34,807 nucleotides of DNA from VGWF01 sp964423465 (GTDB lineage Bacteria > Verrucomicrobiota > Kiritimatiellia > PWTM01), in assembly GCA_964423465.1 (NCBI GenBank), contig CAYRFK010000027.1, positions 1 to 34,807 on the forward strand. The letters run 5' to 3'. The number at the start of each line of letters is the position of its first letter. The first letter of the stretch is position 1. The notes beneath the pieces are model-generated. The model worked only from the letters and a program-made list of their open reading frames with translations. It was not told the origin of the DNA and made no database searches. Shown piece by piece: positions 15,001 through 22,479 of the stretch. The position numbers were made by a program, and so were the translations under genes.

Positions 15001-16370
15001 TCGAGCGTCCGCACGAAGTCGACGATTCGCGGCGTCTCATGCTGGCCCCAGCCCTCGTTGTACGGAACCCACATGACGATGGACGGGTGGTTGCGGAACT
15101 GTGTGACCATGGCGGACAGCTCGCGCTCGTAGTTGGCGGTGGCCTCATCGCTGCGCCGCTTGTCGGTCTTCGTGTCGCCGCAGTTGCCGCTGGGCATGTC
15201 CTGCCACACGAGCAGGCCGAGCTTGTCGCACCAGTAGTACCAGCGTGCCGGCTCCACCTTCACGTGCTTGCGCGCCATGTTCATGCCGAACGCCTTCGTC
15301 ATCTCGATGTCGTAGCGCAGGGCCTCGTCCGTCGGCGCCGTGTAGAGGCCGTCGGGCCACCAGCCCTGGTCGAGCGGGCCGTACTGGAAGAGCGGCTCGT
15401 TGTTGAGCATGAGCCGCAGGATGCCGTCCTTGTCCGGCGCGACCGCGATCTTGCGCATGCCGAAATAGGACGCGACGCGGTCCTGGTCCTTGCCGAGCAT
15501 GACGCCGAGGTCGTAGAGGTGGGGCGAGTCGGGCGACCACAGCTTCGGGTTGTCGACCGGAACCTCGATCGCCTCGCCGGGCTTGCCGGAACGAACCGCG
15601 AGGGTCTTCCCGCCCTCCTTGACCTCGACGCTGACGCCCATGCCGCCGGCATCGCCGTCCACGGTGGCCGTCACGCGGACGGACTTGCGGTCGACATCGG
15701 GAACGATCGTCAGCCCGGCGATGTGCGCGGGCGCGACCGGCTCGAGCCATGGTGTCTGCCAGATGCCCGTGACGGCGGTGTACATGATGCCGCCGGGCCG
15801 GAGGACCTGCTTGCCGCGCGGCTGGAAACCGGTGTCAGTGGGGTCCCACACGGAAACGACCAGCTCCTGCGCCGCGTCACCCGGCTTGAGCGCGTCGGTG
15901 ACGTCGAAGGAGAACGCGTCGAACCCGCCGCGATGCGAGCCGAGTTCCCTGCCGTTGACCCGGACGGTGGCGTCCCAGTCGACCGCGCCGAAGTGCAGCA
16001 GCACGCGCTTGCCGGCCCACGCGGCGGGGACCTTGAAGCTGCGGCGGTACCAGAGGCGGTTGTCGGGGCCGACGGCCCTGCCGACGCCGCTCAGGGCGGA
16101 TTCCACGGCGAAGGGCACGAGGATCTTCCCGTCCCACGCGCCGGGCTGCGCGGCGTCCTTTGCGACGATCGCGTAGTCCCAGAGGCCGTTGAGGTTCATC
16201 CACGCCTCGCGAACCATCTGCGGCCGCGGATGGACCGGCCTCAGCACGCTGTCCGGCGAAACCTCCTTCGCCCACCGCGTCATCGACTTGCCCTGCACCG
16301 GCGCCCAGTCCGCCGCGCCCGCCGTTGCCGCCGCCACCATCACCGCCGCAATCCGCACCCATCGATTCAT
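12075..16370 (-). CDS. Exported two-enzyme fusion: GH2 glycoside hydrolase + glutaminase-A-type (DUF4964/5127/4965/1793) module
   Basis: The 1431-residue product starts with a signal peptide (MNRWVRIAAVMVAAATAGAA). AGGAGG sits 6 bases before the ATG at 16370. Residues about 25-590 form a GH2 enzyme: a jelly-roll domain (LWYRRSFKVP, HFGAVDWDATVRVNG), an Ig-like domain, then the barrel. The barrel carries acid/base E439 in WVPYNEGWG and nucleophile E500 in VLGEFGG. Residues about 607-1285 match the glutaminase-A-type family: PLVACDPYFSVWS at the start, NHSNGCIGTSDVFYP, LGQYPHANG and PVEESGNLLILMAA. A final beta-sandwich follows (about 1290-1431, with DIWLRRTVTLP and VHHDEDAEIYLNG). Both enzyme parts look intact. 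GH2 members are beta-galactosidases, glucuronidases or mannosidases; the function of the second family in bacteria is poorly defined. The NUDIX gene follows after 4 bases. Confidence 0.88.
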   Translation of the reverse strand: MNRWVRIAAVMVAAATAGAADWAPVQGKSMTRWAKEVSPDSVLRPVHPRPQMVREAWMNLNGLWDYAIVAKDAAQPGAWDGKILVPFAVESALSGVGRAVGPDNRLWYRRSFKVPAAWAGKRVLLHFGAVDWDATVRVNGRELGSHRGGFDAFSFDVTDALKPGDAAQELVVSVWDPTDTGFQPRGKQVLRPGGIMYTAVTGIWQTPWLEPVAPAHIAGLTIVPDVDRKSVRVTATVDGDAGGMGVSVEVKEGGKTLAVRSGKPGEAIEVPVDNPKLWSPDSPHLYDLGVMLGKDQDRVASYFGMRKIAVAPDKDGILRLMLNNEPLFQYGPLDQGWWPDGLYTAPTDEALRYDIEMTKAFGMNMARKHVKVEPARWYYWCDKLGLLVWQDMPSGNCGDTKTDKRRSDEATANYERELSAMVTQFRNHPSIVMWVPYNEGWGQHETPRIVDFVRTLDPTRPVNEASGWTDRGSGDVKDIHNYPGPAVPKREDKRVAVLGEFGGLGLPVKGHTWQEEKNWGYRSYTTAEDLTDAYLALLEKLHPMTGAPGLSAAVYTQTTDVEVEVNGIMTYDREVVKMDLAAIAAAAKKLYTPPAPRVQKGDALVPPAAPLVACDPYFSVWSQADELAGTDTTHWTGKPHRLASLVRIDGKPFRLMGASPRTVPALPQTGLTVLPTRTVYTFKGPGIEMTLTFTTPALPDDIDVLSRPVTYLTYEARSTDGREHAVQVHFDACGELTVNEPKQEVVGADESAGDLAVLKLGSKDQPVLMKKGDDIRIDWGWLYVAAPKASVAAAALTERGAGQRAFAAGAALPAAPAMPCGADAVSAAIVLDLGRVGAKPSARWLMVAYDDLYSIQYMKSNLRPYWRRNGWEAADLLKASAKDREALEKRCIAFDDELMADLRKAGGEKFAKLCALAYRQCFAAGKFVADANGQPLSFCKENHSNGCIGTSDVFYPMAPQFLLLGPSIAKSFLVPFMNYAASERWKFPFAPHDLGQYPHANGQRYGGGERTEDNQMPVEESGNLLILMAAVAQMEGNADFAGLYWPQLERWAAYLKDKGFDPENQLCTDDFAGHLAHNVNLSAKAICGLGAFAKLCDMRGDKAKAAEYAGLAKEFAARWVKEARDGDHTRLAFDKPDTWSQKYNLVWDRILGLNLFPPEVAKSEMAFYRKTQNKYGLPLDNRSDYTKLDWILWTATLTQDRGDFEALVDPVYRFLNETPDRSPMTDWYFTSDARKRGFTARPVVGGVFLQALYDKALWAKWAGRDATKAANYAPMPKPPVLMGVLPTAEEDKAQWKFVLKKPDGDWFKPGYDDASWRQGRAGFGTKTTPGAVVGTEWTTKDIWLRRTVTLPDLKGAQVQLRVHHDEDAEIYLNGVLAATLGGFTTEYEAVPIAPAAAAALKPGPLTIAIHCRQNTGGQYIDAGLVQAVPAK

Positions 16371-16531
16371 CGTCGTCCTCCTGCCTGCAATCCGGCGATG
16401 ATGGGCGGCGGAGGGGAAGTTTCAAGTTCCAAGTTTCCCGCGGCATCCCCGGATCGCGCGCCGGGTCGCTTTGCGATTGCGACGGGGGGGCGATTGGCCT
16501 AGTCTGGCGCGTTTTCGAACGGATGAATCCC
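16371..16531. other. Divergent promoter region between the GH2 fusion and valS
   Basis: The 161-bp region holds the AGGAGG site of the minus-strand gene (16382-16377) and a valS promoter candidate at 16477-16505. I saw no T-box-like leader, so regulation by uncharged tRNA is not evident. Confidence 0.55.
16477..16505 (+). promoter_or_regulatory. Probable valS promoter
   Basis: TTGCGA (16477-16482) and TAGTCT (16500-16505) are spaced by 17 bases. The predicted leader is about 20 bases. Confidence 0.5.
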
Positions 16532-19216
16532 ATGAGCGAACTGCCCAAGAACTACGATCCGAAACAGGTGGAATCGAAGTGGTACGCCGAGTGGCTGGCC
16601 CGCGGGCTGTTCCACACGGACGCCTCGCGCGGGGGCGACCCGTACTGCATCGTCATCCCGCCGCCGAACGTCACGGGCATCCTGCACATGGGCCACGCGC
16701 TCAACAGCACGATCCAGGACGTGCTGACCCGCTGGCAGCGCATGCGCGGCTGCAACGCCCTCTGGGTGCCGGGCACGGACCACGCGGGCATCGCGACGCA
16801 GAACGTCGTCGAGCGCGAACTCAAGAAACAGGGCAAGCGCCGCCACGACCTCGGCCGCGACGCCTTCATTGAAAAGGTCTGGGAATGGCGCGGCGAGAAG
16901 GGCGGAACGATCATCCGCCAGCTCAAGATGCTCGGCTGCTCGTGCGACTGGGACCGCGAGCGGTTCACGATGGACGAGGGCCTCAGCCGCGCCGTGGAGG
17001 AGGTCTTCATCCGCCTCTACGACAAGGGCCTGATCTACCGCGGCAACTACATCGTCAACTGGTGCCCCCGCTGCACCACCGCCCTCTCCGACGAGGAGAG
17101 CGAGCACGAGGAGTCGCGCGGGCACCTCTACCACATCCGCTACCGCCTCAAGGACGGCGGCCCGTCCGACTGGATCGTCGTCGCGACCACCCGCCCCGAG
17201 ACACTGCTCGGCGATGTCGCCGTCGCCATGAACCCGAGGGACGAACGCTACCTGCACCTCGCCGGCCGCACGCTGGTCCTGCCGGCTCTCGGTCGCGAGA
17301 TCCCGTTCATCCAGGATGACTACGTCGACCCGAAGTTCGGCACGGGCCTCGTCAAGGTCACGCCCGCGCACGACCCGAACGACTTTGCGATGGGCCAGCG
17401 GCACAGCCTCGCGCCCGTCAATGTGATGGACGACCACGGCGTCATGAACGAGGCCGCCGGCCCCTACGCCGGCCTCGACCGCTTCGAGTGCCGCAAGCGC
17501 CTCCTCGCCGACCTCGAGCGCGACGGGCTGATCGAGAAGATTGAGGACCACGTCAACGCCGTCGGCCACTGCTACCGCTGCCACACCGTCGTCGAGCCGC
17601 GCCTCTCGCGGCAGTGGTTCGTCCGCATGAAGCCCCTCGCCGAACCCGCCGCCGCCGCCGTGCGCAACGGCGAGATCCGGTTCGTGCCCGACCGCTGGAC
17701 GGGCGTCTACCTGCAGTGGATGGACGGCATCCGCGACTGGTGCATCTCGCGGCAGATCTGGTGGGGCCACCGCATCCCGGTCTTCTACTGCGACGCCTGC
17801 AACCACCAGTGGGCCGCCCGCGGCCGGCCGGAACGCTGCCCCGTCTGCAACGCCTCCGGAATCCGGCAGGACCCCGACGTGCTCGACACGTGGTTCTCGT
17901 CGTGGCTCTGGCCGTTCAGCGTCTTCGGCTGGCCGGAGAAGGGCCCCGACCTCGCCCGCTTCTACCCGACGCAGTCGCTCGTCACCGCCTCGGAGATCAT
18001 CTTCTTCTGGGTCGCCCGCATGATCATGGCCGGCTTCGAGTTCATGGGCGGGAAGCCCTTCTCGACCGTCTACATCCACGGCACGGTCCGCGACGACCAG
18101 GGCCGCAAGATGTCCAAGAGCCTCGGCAACTCGATCGACCCGCTGCAGATCATCGAGACCTTCAGCGCCGACGCCCTGCGCTCGAGCCTGATGATGCTGA
18201 CGGCGACGGGCCAAGACGTCTACATCTCGAACGACAAGTTCGAGGTCGGCCGCAACTTTGCCACGAAGATCTGGAACGCCGCGCGCTACATGCAGATGCA
18301 GGCGCCCGACGCGCCCCCGCCGGACGACTTCGAGGCGCCCGCCCTCGACCCGGCCGCGCTCGCGCCGGACGACGTCCACATCCTCGCAAAACTCCAGGAC
18401 GCCATCGCCGCGTGCGACGACGCCCTTGAGAAGTTCCGCTTCAACGACTACGCCCTCGCCGCCTACGACTTCGTCTGGCACCAGTTCTGCGACTGGTACG
18501 TCGAGTACTCGAAGGACGCCTTCCAGGGCGGCGACCCGGCCCGGCGCGCGACCGTGCTTTCCGTGATGCACCACGTCTTCGCCTCGGCGCTCCGGCTGCT
18601 GCACCCGCTCATGCCGTTCGTCACCGAGGAACTGTGGCACGGCATGGGCTATGCGGCGAAGCACGATACGATCGTCCGCGCCCCGTGGCCGCGCGCGCTC
18701 GACGCCGCCGGCCGCGCGGCGTGGGGGCTGGATCCCGCGACGGTCGCCTATGTCGAGGACAAGCACGACCTCATCCGCGTCACGCGCACGCTGCGCGCCG
18801 ATGTCGGCCTGCAACCGCGGCAGGAGGCGGACGTGACGATCCGCGCCGCGTCGTCCGAAATCGCCGCGCGGCTCGAGGCGGACCGCACGTCCATCGCCAG
18901 CCTCACCCGCGCCGGATCGATCCGCATCGACGCCGCCTTCGAGCCGCCGCGCGCAATGCCGAGCGCGGTCAGCCGGCTGGGCACCGTGTTCCTGTCCGTC
19001 GAGGGCCTCATCGACACTGCCGCCGAGCGCGCGAAGGTGCAGGCGCAGATCGCGCAGACGGATGCGGGCATCGCCCAGGTCGATGCGAAGCTCGCCAACG
19101 CAAACTTCGTCCAGCGCGCCAAGCCCGAGGCGGTCGAACAGCAGCGCACGAAGCGCGCGGAACTCGTCGCCAAACGCGAGAAGCTCTCCGCCCTCCTCCA
19201 GGCGTTCGGCGGCTGA
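16532..19216 (+). CDS. valS: Valine--tRNA ligase
   Basis: This class I aminoacyl-tRNA synthetase (894 residues) charges tRNA-Val in the cytoplasm. The HIGH signature appears as HMGH (52-55, within PPPNVTGILHMGHAL) and KMSKS is at 526-530. The editing domain carries ATTRPETLLGD and the characteristic TPAHDPNDF. The anticodon-binding helices (FNDYALAAYDFVWHQFCDWYVE) and the C-terminal coiled coil (about 835-890) that marks ValS rather than IleS are complete. A second ATG lies at 16523 (adding MNP). The one at 16532 is preferred because homology begins with SELPKNYDP and GGA stands 8 bases before it. The gene ends 11 bases before a scaffold gap, so what follows is unknown. Length and motifs are normal. 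Confidence 0.97.
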   Translation: MSELPKNYDPKQVESKWYAEWLARGLFHTDASRGGDPYCIVIPPPNVTGILHMGHALNSTIQDVLTRWQRMRGCNALWVPGTDHAGIATQNVVERELKKQGKRRHDLGRDAFIEKVWEWRGEKGGTIIRQLKMLGCSCDWDRERFTMDEGLSRAVEEVFIRLYDKGLIYRGNYIVNWCPRCTTALSDEESEHEESRGHLYHIRYRLKDGGPSDWIVVATTRPETLLGDVAVAMNPRDERYLHLAGRTLVLPALGREIPFIQDDYVDPKFGTGLVKVTPAHDPNDFAMGQRHSLAPVNVMDDHGVMNEAAGPYAGLDRFECRKRLLADLERDGLIEKIEDHVNAVGHCYRCHTVVEPRLSRQWFVRMKPLAEPAAAAVRNGEIRFVPDRWTGVYLQWMDGIRDWCISRQIWWGHRIPVFYCDACNHQWAARGRPERCPVCNASGIRQDPDVLDTWFSSWLWPFSVFGWPEKGPDLARFYPTQSLVTASEIIFFWVARMIMAGFEFMGGKPFSTVYIHGTVRDDQGRKMSKSLGNSIDPLQIIETFSADALRSSLMMLTATGQDVYISNDKFEVGRNFATKIWNAARYMQMQAPDAPPPDDFEAPALDPAALAPDDVHILAKLQDAIAACDDALEKFRFNDYALAAYDFVWHQFCDWYVEYSKDAFQGGDPARRATVLSVMHHVFASALRLLHPLMPFVTEELWHGMGYAAKHDTIVRAPWPRALDAAGRAAWGLDPATVAYVEDKHDLIRVTRTLRADVGLQPRQEADVTIRAASSEIAARLEADRTSIASLTRAGSIRIDAAFEPPRAMPSAVSRLGTVFLSVEGLIDTAAERAKVQAQIAQTDAGIAQVDAKLANANFVQRAKPEAVEQQRTKRAELVAKREKLSALLQAFGG

Positions 19217-19227
19217 CCCCGCCGGGG

Positions 19228-19327
19228 NNNNNNNNNNNNNNNNNNNNNNNNNNNNNNNNNNNNNNNNNNNNNNNNNNNNNNNNNNNNNNNNNNNNNNNNN
19301 NNNNNNNNNNNNNNNNNNNNNNNNNNN
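19228..19327. other. Assembly gap (100 N)
   Basis: Exactly 100 N, a nominal gap of unknown true size. The 3' end of the beta-helix gene (minus strand) is lost in it. Confidence 0.99.
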
Positions 19328-21198
19328 TCGGCGTCGCCGAGGCGGTTGGCGTCGGTGGTCACGTCGAGGCTGTCGCGGATGGCGATGCGGGCGCGTTCGG
19401 GGGCGAAGCGGTTGCCCGAAATTCGGACGCCCTGCGCGCGGCGGATTTCGATGCGGCCGTCGATCAGGTTGCCCTCCACGCGCAACCCCGTGAGCGGCGG
19501 CGGACCGGGCGGCGCGGTGGGTTTGGACAGTCCGTTCAGCCGGCCGTCGATGGACAGTGCGATCTCCGAGTTCCCCCGCCCCGCTCGCAGTCGGCAAGTG
19601 TGCACGACCGAGCCGGATGGCAGCGGTCCCTCGATGTGCTCGCCGTAGAACCACAGGAACGCGGCCGCATCGCAGTCCTCGAGCGTCACCGGCGTCTGGA
19701 AGCGGCATGAATTGCGGATCGTGCAGCGCCGCAGCATGGAACCCGGGTTGGTCGCCTCGACGGCCCAGACCTGGTCGCCCTTTGCGAGGCCCGACAACGG
19801 CTTGTCGAGCGTCAGCGTCACCGCGGGCGCATGGTCGGGCTTCGACGCAGGCGCCTCCTTCACCGCGGTCACGCGCGCCTCGCCGAGGAGCGACCCCGTC
19901 GCGGCCGAGTAACTGCGCAGCGTATCGCCGACGCGCCAGGCGATGTAGACGAGCGGGAAGTTCTGGCGGACCCGCAGCCGGAACGATTCGGGCGGCGACG
20001 GGGAACGGGCGGGCACTGGAACGAATCGTTCCGGAAGAGGAAAGTAGGAAACTCCAAACTCCAAGGAAGTGGAAAGTGGAGAGGTAAAGAAAGAAGGAAG
20101 GCCGGACGGATCGCCGACAGGATTCCGGCAGATTGCATGCGGGAACCATGCAGTCTCCCTATTTCGATCCGACTCGTCTGCCCTCCGACTTCCTTCCTTT
20201 GTCCTTTCGACTTCCTTGGAGTTTTGAGTTTTCCCACTTCCTGGAGCGATACCCACGGGGCCACTTTCGCGCGGAGTATCTGCATCGCTCCGGCGTGGGC
20301 GCGGGCCGTCGACGGACTCGACGCGCGAGATGAAGGTTGCGAGGTTGAACGAGTCGTCGTTCATACCGTCGAGGATGCAGTCCTCAAACAGGAGCGCGGC
20401 CCGGTTGCCCTTCGCGTGGATGCCGTCGCGCCACGACGAGGTGATCCGCGCCGTGCCGGGCTTCGGACGGACATGGACGCGGCGGAACNNNNNNNNNNNN
20501 NNNNNNNNNNNNNNNNNNNNNNNNNNNNNNNNNNNNNNNNNNNNNNNNNNNNNNNNNNNNNNNNNNNNNNNNNNNNNNNNNNNNNNNNGATCGTTCGTGG
20601 CGGCGACGGCGGTGAGGTCGTCGATCCAGCAGTGCGTGCTGCGCAGCGTGTGCGGACCGGGGTTCCACAGCATCCCGAAGTAGGCCTGCTCGCCGCCCTC
20701 GCGCGTCGGCCCGCCCGCGGGCGGCATTGCGAAGCCCTCCGCGATGCGCACGTCGAGCGTTCGCGCGGCGGGATCCTTCGCAACAACCTCCGCCTCGGCG
20801 AACGGGAGCGGATCGTAGTCGATGCGCAGCCCGCGCACCGTCACGTTGGTGCAGCCTCGCAGGGCAACGGCGCGCCGCGCGGGGCCGAGCAGCAGCGACG
20901 CGCCCGCGCCCTCGACCGTGACGTCGGCGAGCCCCGCCAGATCGATCGCGTAGCCCTCCCCCGCGGCGATGCGGTAGGTCCTCCCGCCCTCCAGCCGCAG
21001 CACGGCCGGCCTCGGTGCCCCCGCAAGCGCAACGACCGCGTTGCTGAACGCCGCCCCATCGTCCGCCCGCCCGTCGCCCGCCGCACCATGGTCGGCGACG
21101 CGGACCACGGACCCCGTCGCCGCCCCGGCCCGCGCCGACGCGCTCGCGACGGACGCGATGGCGACGAGCAGGACAACAAGATTCCCGACGGCCTTCAT
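19328..21198 (-). CDS. Exported right-handed beta-helix protein (pectate-lyase / GH110-like), 3' end in gap, internal gap and insertion
   Basis: Translation from the ATG at 21198 gives a signal peptide (MKAVGNLVVLLVAIASVASASARA). A pectate-lyase-type entry follows: VVRVADHGAAGDGRADDGAAF, then beta-helix coils VTVEGAGASLLLGP and VTVRGLRIDYDPLPFAEAEVV. After the 20489-20588 gap, DGIHAKGNRAALLFEDCILDGMNDDSFNLATF is the best candidate active-site region, with acidic pairs as in GH110 galactosidases or polygalacturonase-like helices. Later coils include VHTCRLRAGRGN and LRVEGNLIDGRIEIRRAQGVRISGN. The reading frame continues to the gap at 19327, so the C-terminus is missing. About 105 residues between ISRVESVDGP and SFRLRVRQNF are low-complexity and come from a palindromic insertion (about 19985-20300). 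The frame stays open through it, so the protein may still be made; otherwise it is a pseudogene. The substrate is unknown. Confidence 0.7.
19978..20300. repeat. Palindromic (MITE/RPE-like) insertion inside the beta-helix gene
   Basis: Three inverted repeats are nested here. CCGGAACGATTCG (19978-19990) pairs with its exact complement at 20022-20034. A long imperfect stem includes ACTCCAAGGAAGT near 20058-20070 matched by ACTTCCTTGGAGT near 20210-20222. GGAGCGAT (20243-20250) pairs with ATCGCTCC (20284-20291). Base composition in the middle (AAAGAAAGAAGGAAGG and CTTCCTTCCTTTGTCC) is unlike the flanking coding DNA. The length of extra peptide (about 105 residues) is a whole number of codons. Confidence 0.7.
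20489..20588. other. Assembly gap (100 N) inside the beta-helix gene
   Basis: Exactly 100 N. The same reading frame of the gene is recognisable on both sides only if the true gap length differs suitably, so the true size is unknown. Confidence 0.99.
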
Positions 21199-21300
21199 GC
21201 ATCCCACTCTGCGGGCAGGGCGCAGACAGGTCAACACGACATCCTTCCGGCAAGGGGCGAGGGTCGGGGGGCGAGGGACGACAGTGTCGCGCGGCGGCCC

Positions 21301-21333
21301 GGAGCATGGCAAACGAATGGAGGCAAGCGAATG
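21301..21333 (+). repeat. Dispersed repeat, copy B (TGGCAAACGAATGG core)
   Basis: Same unit as at 1623-1655, lying directly before the first 78-bp repeat copy. Confidence 0.6.
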
Positions 21334-21348
21334 AAGACCGGATACCGG

Positions 21349-21426
21349 GTAGCCGCGGGGCTACGACCCGCGGCGCTGCGGCGTCCGCAACCGCCCCGGC
21401 ACGCCACGTCGTAGCCGTGGCGCTAC
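21349..21426 (+). repeat. 78-bp palindromic repeat, copy 1
   Basis: It begins with the hairpin GTAGCCGCGGGGCTAC and ends with a second hairpin, GCCAC-GTCGTAGCC-GTGGC, followed by GCTAC. It is nearly identical, in the same orientation, to copy 2 at 21755-21831; a 3'-half copy lies at 8457-8492. The DUF5615 reading frame is cut exactly at its right end. Confidence 0.8.
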
Positions 21427-21646
21427 TGAAGAACGTGTCCTGGTTACCTGCGATTCGGACTTCGGTAACATCTTGGTGTACCCGCCGAAGAGTCATTCGG
21501 GGGTGCTCCTTCTGTATTCTCCCGATCAGTCAGTGCCACGGTTGATTCAGCTTGTTGACAAGGCTCTGCAGCTTCTCGCGAAGGAATCAGTGGGCCGACA
21601 CTTGTGGATCGTGGAGAAGGACCGGATTCGAATTCGCGGCGAATGA
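21422..21646 (+). pseudogene. C-terminal remnant of a DUF5615 (PIN-like toxin) gene
   Basis: The frame ending at the TGA 21644-21646 reads ATEERVLVTCDSDFGNI, then VYPPKSHSGVLLLY, and closes WIVEKDRIRIRGE. This is the second half of DUF5615, a PIN-like family in which the VTxDxDFG acidic motif is part of the proposed nuclease site. The N-terminal half, including the start codon and first catalytic acids, is missing, and the 78-bp repeat occupies its place. No start codon or ribosome-binding site fits, so it is called a broken gene. It is too short and startless to be found by ordinary ORF calling. Confidence 0.75.
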
Positions 21647-21754
21647 GCCGAGCATCGCACTCATCCAGCGGCGAGCCAGCCGCGTTGCGATCCCGGCCCG
21701 CAGGCGCGAAGCCATCCGAACCTTGGTACCGCCGCTGACATCGGTGCGTCCACA

Positions 21755-21831
21755 GTAGCCGCGGGGCTACGACCCGCGGCGCTGCGGCCCCGCAACCGCG
21801 CCGGCGCGCCACGTCGTAGCCGTGGCGCCAC
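21755..21831 (+). repeat. 77-bp palindromic repeat, copy 2
   Basis: It is almost identical to copy 1; the first 34 bases match exactly, and the end reads GTGGCGCCAC instead of GTGGCGCTAC. Together with copy 1 it brackets the DUF5615 remnant as a direct repeat. Confidence 0.8.
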
Positions 21832-21854
21832 CCGGCGGCATCAGGGGACGGTCT

Positions 21855-22475
21855 TCAGGGGGCCCTGGGGGCCTTCCGCCAGCGGCCGTTCGAATCCCGG
21901 GCGTACACACCGTCGTTCTTCCATCCGTCGAGGGTGGATAGCCAGTGCTTGGCGAGGGAGTCGTTCGAGTCGAGGATCTCGCGCCGGATCGATTCGGGGC
22001 AGTTTGGATTCATGGCGAACCAGAGGAGGCCCGGATTCCTCGTTGTGTGGAGCCGGAGGAGTTCCTCGTCCGACAGTGCCCCGTTGCCCGCCAGCCCGCA
22101 GTAGACGGTGTGGGACGGATCGGCGGCCAGGGCCTGGATCTGGGCCGGCGAGAGGCCGGGGTTGCGCGCGGCGCCGGACCGCACGAAATCGTTCCTGTCG
22201 CGGATGAAGGAATCGATCTCGGGCTGCGCCAGGTTGGCGTTCGCCGCCACGAGGAACCGTACATCCGCGCTCTTGCACCCGCCGAGCATGACGACGTTGG
22301 TATGCGACAGCGGGCTTCCCTTCAGCACGGCGTCCACCAGCTCGGCGGGGTACCCATGCTCCCGAAGATACGCCCCGCCATCCCGCTCGGGATGGGCGGG
22401 GCCAATCCCGAAGTTGCATCCGGCCGACAGCGCCATGACCACCGCAGCGGCCCATCCGCAAACCATCCTGTTCAT
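21855..22475 (-). CDS. Small lipoprotein with leucine-rich-variant-like repeats
   Basis: The 206-residue product begins MNRMVCGWAAAVVMALSAGC, a signal peptide ending in a lipobox (LSAGC, Cys20 lipidated). The rest is helical, with recurring units such as VRSGAARNPGLSPAQIQALAADPSH, YCGLAGNGALSDEELLRLHTTRNPG, and AMNPNCPESIRREILDSND. These resemble leucine-rich repeat variant (LRV) units in which helices stack around an NP motif. The ATG at 22475 lies 4 bases after the stop of the siroheme gene, and GAGGGAG for it lies inside that gene's last codons. It is therefore the third gene of the cysH operon. I do not know its role; a solvent-exposed binding or scaffold lipoprotein is the simplest guess. 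A longer in-frame start at 22508 would remove the lipobox context and is rejected. Confidence 0.75.
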   Translation of the reverse strand: MNRMVCGWAAAVVMALSAGCNFGIGPAHPERDGGAYLREHGYPAELVDAVLKGSPLSHTNVVMLGGCKSADVRFLVAANANLAQPEIDSFIRDRNDFVRSGAARNPGLSPAQIQALAADPSHTVYCGLAGNGALSDEELLRLHTTRNPGLLWFAMNPNCPESIRREILDSNDSLAKHWLSTLDGWKNDGVYARDSNGRWRKAPRAP

Positions 22476-22479
22476 CGTG

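Larger units (their letters stand above)
21199..21854. other. Repeat-rich spacer with a toxin-gene remnant
   Basis: This 656-bp stretch has no intact gene. In order it contains dispersed repeat copy B (21301-21333), a 78-bp palindromic repeat (21349-21426), the 3' half of a DUF5615 gene (21422-21646), about 100 bp of unrecognised sequence, and a second repeat copy (21755-21831). Confidence 0.75.

Noticed and set aside
12000..16502. 1500-residue plus-strand open frame
   Set aside because: It is fully antisense to the GH2-glutaminase fusion, whose motifs and signal peptide are clear. The product is Arg/Val/Gly-rich without family features, as expected for the shadow of a GC-rich gene.
16371..16531. 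T-box or other riboswitch before valS
   Set aside because: The predicted leader is only about 20 bases and lacks T-box motifs or a terminator/antiterminator pair.
16499..20149. 1216-residue minus-strand open frame over valS
   Set aside because: It runs antisense to valS and across a gap, with no recognisable domain.
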